This document shows positions 1 to 4,922 of a stretch of 5,355 nucleotides of DNA, one piece after another (the first letter of the stretch is position 1; every line of letters begins with the position of its first letter). The DNA lies in assembly GCA_016928125.1 (NCBI GenBank), contig JAFGLK010000232.1, forward strand, positions 1 to 5,355. The letters run 5' to 3'. Made by a program: the position numbers and the translations under genes. The stretch is from Anaerolineae bacterium (GTDB taxonomy: Bacteria; Chloroflexota; Anaerolineae; UBA1429). The notes under the pieces are model-generated. The model ran no database searches and had not been told where the DNA came from. It saw only the letters and a program-made list of their open reading frames with translations.

Positions 1-355
1 CCAGCGGGATGGCAGAGCAGTCGTGGGCACCGAGGGCGCCGGCGTGTGGCAATCGCTGGATGGCGGCCTGTCCTGGCGCCAAGCCGGCCTGGATGAACAG
101 ATCGTGAACGGCCTGGCCTTCTGCGCCTCGCCGCGGGGCGGCAGCATCTTGCTTGCAGGTACGTCGGACGCCGGGCTATGGCGTCTTGAGGACGAGGGAG
201 AGCATTGGGAACGTGTGGCTGTGGAGATGCCGCCGGTGCTCAGCCTGGCGGCCTCAGGGCCATGGGTGGTCGCTGGGGTCCACGGCCGGGGCGCCTATCT
301 CTCCGCCAGTCACGGCCAGGATTGGACCTGGCTGGGAGCTCAGCAAGCCATCTAG
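1..355 (+). CDS. BNR/Asp-box beta-propeller protein, C-terminal part (5' end outside window)
   Basis: The frame is open from base 2 to the TAG at 353-355, giving 117 visible residues. The GTG at 23 is only an internal valine, because the frame runs in from the left edge. Three successive propeller-like units are visible, each a G-T/V-x-x-x-G-hydrophobic-aromatic strand followed by an Asp-box-like turn. The first turn is canonical (SLDGGLSW); the next two are degenerate (LEDEGEHW, SASHGQDW). Units recur about every 39-44 residues. Such repeats are typical of sialidase/sortilin/YCF48-like propellers, which are often extracellular, but the fold does not give an activity and no catalytic residue can be assigned here. 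No membrane segment follows the last repeat, so the chain ends just after the propeller. The next downstream coding remnant is convergent, so this gene is the last of its unit. Confident about the fold, not about the function. Confidence 0.8.
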   Translation, partial: QRDGRAVVGTEGAGVWQSLDGGLSWRQAGLDEQIVNGLAFCASPRGGSILLAGTSDAGLWRLEDEGEHWERVAVEMPPVLSLAASGPWVVAGVHGRGAYLSASHGQDWTWLGAQQAI

Positions 356-461
356 GCTCAGGTCACTGTGGGGCCTACGGATTTCGCATGGGCCTGGGCC
401 CAGAAGGTGGCTGTTGAGGGGCCTTCTCGAGTCACAGGGGCCGATTCCACTCCACCAGCCC

Positions 462-743
462 CTACCCGACCGCCTTCGCCAGCGCCTCCCGCGCCCAGGC
501 CGCGGCCCGCTCCAGCTCGCCCTCCGCGAGCCCCCCCTCGCTGCCCAGCACCCGGAATCCCTCCGGCGGCGGCGCCAATCTCTCGCCCTGGCTCTGCATC
601 CCGCTCGCCAGCGGCTTGGCCGCATAGCCGAAGAGCTTGATCATCAAGCGCAGGAACCCCGAGATGGTTTCTTTCGGGACGATGCGCGTGTCGAAGGCGG
701 CCACCGCAACGCCCTGCAGCCCCTGGGCAAGCAGGCCTGTCAA
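462..743 (-). pseudogene. Flavodoxin-family protein, truncated C-terminal remnant
   Basis: On the minus strand the reading frame ending at the TAG at 462-464 encodes about 93 residues that look like the C-terminal half of a flavodoxin-like protein. Visible family signatures are GLQGVAVAAFDTR (the beta-strand entering the late FMN-binding half), KLFGYAAKPLA, the run from ERLAPPPEGF to RVLGSEGGLAEGELERAAAW, and a terminal helix. Complete members of this kind are roughly 150-170 residues. The N-terminal phosphate-binding loop (a T/S-x-T/S-G-N/T-T type motif near the start) is absent. The frame stays open further up to an ATG at 942-944, but those roughly 67 residues show no family resemblance, and this stretch contains the promoters of the divergent operon. 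I found no matching N-terminal half in the other minus-strand frames up to 1150. I infer a dead fragment left by deletion or rearrangement. A translated product could not bind FMN normally. Confidence 0.65.
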
Positions 744-783
744 GCGTGAGACAGCCACGACGAGACCCACGCCCGCCGGGCGT

Positions 784-800
784 TGCGCGTTCGTCGCGCA
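784..800. promoter_or_regulatory. Candidate operator: interrupted palindrome next to the -35 box
   Basis: TGCGCG, five bases, then CGCGCA form a perfect 6+6 inverted repeat that ends exactly one base before the TTGACA hexamer at 801-806. The position is where a repressor or activator of a sugar-uptake operon could bind. A 6-bp GC-only half-site in GC-rich DNA can arise by chance, and no regulator gene is present in the window, so this is a weak call. Confidence 0.25.
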
Positions 801-828
801 TTGACAAGCGTTCTGGGATGGATACACT
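801..828 (+). promoter_or_regulatory. Candidate upstream promoter (P1) of the ABC operon
   Basis: A perfect consensus -35 box TTGACA (801-806) is followed after 16 bp by TACACT (823-828), which matches TATAAT at four of six bases. It points towards the transporter operon, with a start near 835. It lies in the interval created upstream of the truncated flavodoxin fragment and about 90 bp ahead of a second candidate promoter. Read from sequence alone. Confidence 0.45.
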
Positions 829-891
829 TGCGGCCATCCAGGGCGAGCGCTGGAATGGCCACCAAATGGACAGGGCATGGTCAACGAAGGG

Positions 892-920
892 TTGCTCAGG
901 GCGTGCTCTTCTGCTATAAT
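892..920 (+). promoter_or_regulatory. Candidate main promoter (P2) of the ABC operon, extended -10
   Basis: A perfect TATAAT (915-920) is preceded by a TG at 912-913, giving the extended -10 form TGCTATAAT. TTGCTC (892-897) lies 17 bp upstream as a -35 box matching three of six bases. An exact TATAAT is rare by chance in DNA this GC-rich. Transcription would start near 927 and leave a leader of about 227 nt before the first permease. Confidence 0.6.
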
Positions 921-927
921 GAGGATG

Positions 928-1153
928 TTCACAAGAGTCATCACCGGTGGGGGGGCATGCTGGCACTAGCCGTGGGTCTGCCGTCGTCGCGCCGGCGATG
1001 GGCGTCTTGCCAATCGAATAGCAGCTCGTGGCGATTTCGGCCCGTAGACAGTGTTGTTGGGGTGCTCGCGTCGCAGTGTGACGCGATCCTTGGCTATCCG
1101 TACAGCGACCAGAGGGTTCATCTGGCGCCCCGTCCACACAGGAGGCAAGGAGT
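928..1153 (+). other. Untranslated leader of the ABC operon; no gene seen
   Basis: This stretch between promoter P2 and the first permease has no supported coding region. It contains a modest hairpin at 1067-1085 (CGCGTC, 7-nt loop, GACGCG) without a following T-run. It ends in a strong ribosome binding site, GGAGG at 1141-1145, eight bases before the ATG at 1154. No riboswitch or T-box consensus was recognised. A 14-codon frame starting at 925 overlaps the predicted transcription start and has no ribosome binding site, so it is not called. Confidence 0.4.
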
Positions 1154-2119
1154 ATGACTGCATCGCAGGCTATCGTCGTCGGAGCGCCGCGCAAACAGAG
1201 GCCATGGCTCGCCCGGTTACTGGGCTACCAGACCGCAGCCGAGGTGCGCGAGTGCTTGACGGGCATGGCCTATGCGTCGCCGTGGCTGCTGGGGCTGCTG
1301 ATCTTTGTGCTGGGGCCGATCCTCGTATCCTTCTACCTGAGCCTCAGCGCGTACGATGTGATTCGCCCGCCGCGCTTCCACGGAGTGGCCAACTATGTGC
1401 GCGCCTTTACCGAGGATGCGCAATTCTGGCCCTCCCTGCAGCGCACCTTCACCTTCGCCCTGGTGGTGGTGCCCGTGGGCACCACCGGCTCGCTGCTGTT
1501 GGCGCTGATGCTCAATCGGGAGGTCCGCGGCACCACGGTCTACCGCACCCTCTTTTTCCTGCCCCACCTGACCCCCGCGGTGGCCATGGCGCTCCTGTGG
1601 GGCTTTTTGCTGCACCCCACGGCCGGCCCGGTGAACTATGGGCTACGGCTCATCGGCATCCAGGGGCCGGGCTGGTTCACCAGCCGCCAGTGGGCGCTGC
1701 CCTCGGTGATTATGGTCAGCCTGTGGGCCGGGTTCGGGGGCAACCGCATGATGATCTTGCTGGCTGGGCTCCAGGGGGTGCCCCAGGAGCTGTACGACGC
1801 CGCCGACGTGGACGGCGCCAACGGCTGGACCCGCTTCCGCAACGTGACCCTGCCCATGATCTCGCCCACCCTCTTTTTCACCCTGATCATCGGCGTCATC
1901 GGCGCGCTCAAGGTGTTCACGCTGGCTTATGTGGCCACCGGCGGCGGTCCCTCGTGGGCCACCTGGTTCTACGCCCTCAACCTCTATAACTGGTCGTTCC
2001 ACTACTTTGAGATGGGCTACGGCGCCGCCCTGGCCTGGATCTTTGCCGCGATCGTGATCATCCTGACCCTGGTGCAGTTCCGTCTGTCGAACCGCTGGGT
2101 CTACTACGGGGGAGGGTGA
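1154..2119 (+). CDS. ABC sugar transporter permease, MalF/UgpA-like
   Basis: This 321-residue inner-membrane protein belongs to the carbohydrate-uptake family of binding-protein-dependent permeases. Six hydrophobic segments can be placed at about 40-63, 97-120, 131-153, 182-205, 238-260 and 287-309. The cytoplasmic coupling (EAA) loop is visible at about 212-240: ELYDAADVDGAN, then TLP at 232-234, then ISPT. This is the surface that docks onto the ATPase. The length of about 300 residues, lacking the large periplasmic P2 insert of enteric MalF, fits the UgpA/LacF-like subgroup. The ATG is chosen because GGAGG sits eight bases upstream. The stop is four bases before the next permease start, so the two are almost certainly co-translated. 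It should pair with the second permease to form the heterodimeric channel. The sugar transported cannot be inferred from the sequence. Confidence 0.95.
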   Translation: MTASQAIVVGAPRKQRPWLARLLGYQTAAEVRECLTGMAYASPWLLGLLIFVLGPILVSFYLSLSAYDVIRPPRFHGVANYVRAFTEDAQFWPSLQRTFTFALVVVPVGTTGSLLLALMLNREVRGTTVYRTLFFLPHLTPAVAMALLWGFLLHPTAGPVNYGLRLIGIQGPGWFTSRQWALPSVIMVSLWAGFGGNRMMILLAGLQGVPQELYDAADVDGANGWTRFRNVTLPMISPTLFFTLIIGVIGALKVFTLAYVATGGGPSWATWFYALNLYNWSFHYFEMGYGAALAWIFAAIVIILTLVQFRLSNRWVYYGGG

Positions 2120-2123
2120 GATC

Positions 2124-3011
2124 ATGGCGACCACAGCTTCGGTCCAAGGCGGTCCGCTCAGCGGCCTTCGGCGCCGCCGCCAGATCAATTCAGCCGCTCT
2201 CTACCTGGTGCTGACGTTCCTGGCGCTGATGTTCTCTTTCCCCTGGTTCTACACCATCACCGGGTCGCTCAAGGCGGCCCATGAGATCTATCTCTTCCCG
2301 CCGCGGCTCATCCCCGAGGTGGCCCAGTTTGGCAACTACCCCCAGGTGTTCCAACGGGTGCTCTTTGGCCGCTGGTTCCTCAACTCGGTGGTGGTGGTGA
2401 CGCTGACCACGCTGGGCGCGGTGATCTCGTCTACGCTGGTGGCCTACTCTTTTGCGCGCTTTAGCTGGCGCGGCCGCGATGCGCTCTTTGCCATCACCCT
2501 GGCCACCATGATGCTCCCCGCCGAGGTGACCCTCATCCCCACGTATCTGTTGTTCAAGGAACTGGGCTGGCTCAACAGCATCCGGCCCCTGTGGGTGCCG
2601 GCCTGGTTCGGGGGCGGGGCGTTCAACATCTTTCTGATGCGCCAGTTCGTGATGACCCTGCCGCGCGAGTTCGACGAGGCCGCCAAGATCGACGGCGCCA
2701 GCACCTTCCGCATCCTCATGCAGGTGCTCCTGCCGCTGATGAAGCCGGTGATCTCGACCATCGCGGTGATCGGTTTCATCGCCGCCTGGGACGACTTTTT
2801 CGGGCCGCTGATCTACCTGTCCTCGACGGAGAATTTCACCATCGCCCTGGGCCTGCGCTACTTTTCCACGTACGAGGGGCAGCCGGGCATCCCGCAGACC
2901 CACTTTTTGATGGCGGCCTGCGTCATGTCCACCACGCCGATCGTGATCCTGTTCTTCTTTGCGCAGCGCTACTTTGTGCAAGGAATCGTCATGTCCGGCA
3001 TCAAGGGTTAG
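2124..3011 (+). CDS. ABC sugar transporter permease, MalG/UgpE-like
   Basis: This 295-residue protein is the second channel subunit of the same importer. After a basic N-terminus (RRRR at 16-19) the hydrophobic segments fall at about 24-46, 85-110, 119-143, 156-175, 208-232 and 259-281. The EAA coupling loop is clear at about 182-208 (EFDEAAKIDGAS, then LLPLMKP). The C-terminus, QRYFVQGIVMSGIKG, is the ending commonly seen in MalG-type permeases and supports a full-length protein. The start has GGAGG at 2111-2115, eight bases ahead and overlapping the end of the upstream permease gene, which indicates tight translational coupling. After the TAG there is a gap of 129 nt to the solute-binding protein gene. 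No frameshift or missing motif is seen. Confidence 0.95.
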   Translation: MATTASVQGGPLSGLRRRRQINSAALYLVLTFLALMFSFPWFYTITGSLKAAHEIYLFPPRLIPEVAQFGNYPQVFQRVLFGRWFLNSVVVVTLTTLGAVISSTLVAYSFARFSWRGRDALFAITLATMMLPAEVTLIPTYLLFKELGWLNSIRPLWVPAWFGGGAFNIFLMRQFVMTLPREFDEAAKIDGASTFRILMQVLLPLMKPVISTIAVIGFIAAWDDFFGPLIYLSSTENFTIALGLRYFSTYEGQPGIPQTHFLMAACVMSTTPIVILFFFAQRYFVQGIVMSGIKG

Positions 3012-3127
3012 GCCGGCGCCTGCGCCCCGACGACGTGAGCAGCCTGGAAAGGAGGCATGAGCGATTCGAGCGTTGAATCTGAAGACCTGAACGTGCTTTG
3101 CTCGTACGAAACATCGTCTGCATACGT

Positions 3128-3134
3128 AAGGAGG
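3128..3134 (+). promoter_or_regulatory. Ribosome binding site that fixes the solute-binding protein start
   Basis: AAGGAGG lies six bases before the ATG at 3141, an ideal spacing, and that ATG puts a Tat signal at the N-terminus. An in-frame ATG at 3057 also follows an AAAGGAGG (3048-3055), but with only one base between them. It would bury the signal peptide behind 28 extra residues, so it is not used as the start. Confidence 0.85.
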
Positions 3135-3140
3135 ATCAGC

Positions 3141-4547
3141 ATGTCGCTCATGGAATCTCGACGAACGTTTCTAAAGCAGGCCGCCCTCTTGGGAGCCGGA
3201 GCCGTTGTGGCCAGCGCCGCCGCGGCCTGCGCGCCCAAGGCCGCGCCTACCGCCGCCCCGGCGGCGCCCGCCAAGGCCGAGCCGACGGTGGCCCAGAAGG
3301 AGGAGGCCGCCCCGGCCCCCAAGGCTGCCATCGAGCTGCGCTTTATGGATCGCGGCGACGCCATCGGCGAGGGCAGCCGCCACTTTTCCCGCGTCTTTGA
3401 GGAGCAGAACCCGGGCATCACGGTCAAGAACGAGAGCACGGCCTGGGGCGACCTGATGACCAAGGTGCCCACCTTTGTGGCCGGCGGCACCATGGCCGAC
3501 GTGGCCTTCCAGCACACGCCCCTGATGCTGCCCGAGCTGGCCGCCAAGGGCGCCTGGCTCGATATCGAGCCTCTGGGTGAGCGCGACAACATCGACTGGG
3601 ACATCTACTACCCGTTCGCGTTGGACGCCTGCCGCCTGGGCCCCAAGGGTGAGCTGGTCGCCGGGCCGGAGAGCCTGCACATGGGCCAGAACGTCTGCGG
3701 CTGGAACAAGGAGATGCTGGACGAGTTCGGCTTTGGCACGCCCAGCGAGGACATGCCCCTGGATGATTTCGTGGAGCTGCTGCTCAAGATCCAGGGAAAG
3801 ATGCCCGAGGGCTCGTTTGCGTTTCATATGGGCGGCGGCGCCTGGGACATGGAGGCCCTCTCGAGAACCTTTAACAGTTATATCATCTCGAAGGATCGCA
3901 CCCAGTGCGGCTTTAGCCTGGAAAAGACCCAGGACGCCCACAAGTGGCGCTATGACTTGATCCACGAGTACGGGGTGGTTGGCGGGCGCGAGGAGATGCA
4001 GCAGGGCCAGAAGGTCATGTTCTACGCCGAGCAACTGGCCATCATCCTCAACTCGCCCAACAACATGTGGGTGGGCTTTACCGAGAGCGTGGCGGGCAAG
4101 TTCAACCTGGCGAGCTGCCAGATGCCTCACGGCGGCGGCCTGAGCCACGGCACCACGCCCTCCATCAACGCCTATGTGGTCTACAGCAAGACCAAGTATC
4201 CGGAAGAGTCGTGGGCGCTGGTGCGCATGTTGACCTCGTTCGACGCCGCCAAGTGGATCGCCATCAACCAGCACATCGGCCCCGGCTCGGTCGTGGCCGC
4301 CTGGAACGACCCTGAGGTGTGGGCCGTCAACCCAATCCACGAGCACACCGCCAAGGCCTTTAACAAGCTCACGAGCGAGACAGCCGGCGCCATCCCCTGC
4401 CCGCTCAACACCCGTCGGGCCGAGTTCTATGACTATTTCGACAACGAGTGGCAGGCCATGCTCTACGGCGACGCCCCCTACGATCAGGCGGGCGTGGACA
4501 AGCTGCAGGCCGAGCTGCAGGCCATCATGGACAAGCCGCTGCCGTAG
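3141..4547 (+). CDS. ABC sugar transporter solute-binding lipoprotein, Tat-exported (family 1)
   Basis: This 468-residue extracytoplasmic receptor of the importer should capture the sugar and hand it to the two permeases. Residues 5-11 (ESRRTFL, followed by K) form a twin-arginine motif. A hydrophobic stretch at about 14-29 leads to a lipobox-like AAAAC with Cys30 as the lipid-anchor site; Ala rather than Leu at -3 is a mild deviation. An Ala/Pro/Lys-rich linker (31-63) follows, then the two-lobed binding domain. Family features include NPGITVKNES (90-99), a conserved W-x(6)-K segment at 102-108, ADVAF (119-123), and a terminal helix after YGDAPYDQA (442-450). Tat export implies folding in the cytoplasm before secretion. 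The gene is third in its operon, behind the permeases. No ATPase gene follows, so a shared MsmK/UgpC-type ATPase elsewhere is likely. Substrate unknown. A pedantic alternative start is the in-frame ATG at 3150. Confidence 0.93.
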   Translation: MSLMESRRTFLKQAALLGAGAVVASAAAACAPKAAPTAAPAAPAKAEPTVAQKEEAAPAPKAAIELRFMDRGDAIGEGSRHFSRVFEEQNPGITVKNESTAWGDLMTKVPTFVAGGTMADVAFQHTPLMLPELAAKGAWLDIEPLGERDNIDWDIYYPFALDACRLGPKGELVAGPESLHMGQNVCGWNKEMLDEFGFGTPSEDMPLDDFVELLLKIQGKMPEGSFAFHMGGGAWDMEALSRTFNSYIISKDRTQCGFSLEKTQDAHKWRYDLIHEYGVVGGREEMQQGQKVMFYAEQLAIILNSPNNMWVGFTESVAGKFNLASCQMPHGGGLSHGTTPSINAYVVYSKTKYPEESWALVRMLTSFDAAKWIAINQHIGPGSVVAAWNDPEVWAVNPIHEHTAKAFNKLTSETAGAIPCPLNTRRAEFYDYFDNEWQAMLYGDAPYDQAGVDKLQAELQAIMDKPLP

Positions 4548-4699
4548 CGTCGCTGGGAGCGCCGAGCTCCAGCTCGGCCCCACGACGCCGCTGGGAGCGC
4601 CGAGCTCCAACTCGGCCCCACGACGCCGCTGGGAGCGCCGAGCTCCAGCTCGGCCCCACGACGCCGCTGGGAGCGCCGAGCTCCAGCTCGGCCCCACGG
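4548..4699. repeat. Tandem array of four 38-bp hairpin repeats
   Basis: Four units of exactly 38 bp lie head to tail: 4548-4585, 4586-4623, 4624-4661 and 4662-4699. They differ at only three sites: T at 4550, A at 4610 and G at 4699. Each unit holds GCCGAGC, a 4-nt loop TCCA, and GCTCGGC. TGGG and CCCA can add four outer pairs across a 3-nt AGC bulge. In unit 2 the substitution at 4610 breaks one stem pair. The array begins on the base right after the stop codon of the solute-binding protein gene, so it would be transcribed as the start of its 3' UTR. There are no spacers, so it is not a CRISPR. The near identity suggests recent expansion. Confidence 0.95.
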
Positions 4700-4716
4700 C
4701 CTCGCTCCGCACACCC

Positions 4717-4742
4717 AGGACCCTCCCCCGCGGGAGGGTCCT
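4717..4742 (+). terminator. Strong hairpin, likely terminator of the ABC operon
   Basis: AGGACCCTCCC (4717-4727), a four-base loop CCGC, and GGGAGGGTCCT (4732-4742) form a perfect 11-bp, very GC-rich stem. The following bases, CTCTTCTGTAG, are only moderately T-rich, so it is not a textbook intrinsic terminator. It is the best candidate between the transporter operon and the next gene. It sits about 170 nt after the last stop codon, downstream of the repeat array. Confidence 0.6.
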
Positions 4743-4750
4743 CTTCTGTA

Positions 4751-4801
4751 GTAGGGGCGCATGGCATGCGCCCACGGCGGGCGGACGCCGTCCGCCCCTA
4801 C
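4751..4801. repeat. 51-bp palindromic element with two internal hairpins
   Basis: The ends form a perfect 9-bp inverted repeat: GTAGGGGCG (4751-4759) and CGCCCCTAC (4793-4801). Inside are two further perfect 9-bp inverted repeats. GGGCGCATG/CATGCGCCC (4755-4763/4765-4773) and GGGCGGACG/CGTCCGCCC (4779-4787/4789-4797) each have one base between the arms. The strand can therefore fold either as two neighbouring hairpins or as a closed outer stem with two arms. Dispersed palindromes beginning GTAGGGGC occur widely in intergenic DNA of several bacterial groups; assigning this copy to such a family is from memory. No transposase is present. Confidence 0.8.
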
Positions 4802-4832
4802 CGGCGGCGCGCCGCGCGACGCCTGCCTCGCA

Positions 4833-4861
4833 TTGACAGCCCTGCCGCGTCGCGCTAGACT
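4833..4861 (+). promoter_or_regulatory. Candidate promoter of the amidohydrolase gene
   Basis: A perfect TTGACA (4833-4838) is followed after exactly 17 bp by TAGACT (4856-4861), matching TATAAT at four of six bases. Transcription would start near 4868 and leave a leader of about 55 nt before the ATG at 4923. Its position behind the terminator hairpin and palindromes supports a transcription unit separate from the transporter operon. Confidence 0.6.
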
Positions 4862-4922
4862 GCCTGCAATCCAGCTGGGCGCGCAACGCGGCGTCTGAGC
4901 CGCGCAGGTTAGGAGGCCGCAG

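Noticed and set aside
394..427. Terminator after the propeller gene (CTGGGCCCAG palindrome at 394-403; AGAAGG/CCTTCT at 402-407/422-427)
   Set aside because: The first has no loop and the second is a 6-bp stem with a 14-base loop. Neither has a T-run on either strand, so termination cannot be supported.
153..749. 198-codon plus-strand frame overlapping the propeller gene and the flavodoxin remnant
   Set aside because: It starts inside the propeller gene in another frame, lacks a ribosome binding site, and reads as Arg/Pro/Leu-rich antisense of the flavodoxin fragment.
3098..3126. Internal promoter TTGCTC-17-CATACG before the binding-protein gene
   Set aside because: Both boxes match consensus at only three of six bases, and the predicted start would fall within the ribosome binding site at 3128-3134.
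3057..3140. N-terminal extension of the binding protein from the ATG at 3057
   Set aside because: The SD is one base from this ATG, the 28 residues have no signal character, and the Tat motif needs to be near the N-terminus. The ATG at 3141 has ideal spacing.
4548..4699. Possible CRISPR array
   Set aside because: The units are contiguous with no unique spacers, and no cas genes are present.
4804..4815. 12-bp palindrome GCGGCGCGCCGC
   Set aside because: A loopless GC-only palindrome in a 70% GC-like context is unremarkable, and it has no defined position relative to the promoter.
4548..4858. Open frames through the repeat array on both strands (repeated LGAPSS- or GAELELGAPSG-like peptides)
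   Set aside because: The 38-bp unit is not a multiple of three, so each frame shifts peptide from unit to unit. The open frames only reflect stop-free repeats and lack ribosome binding sites.
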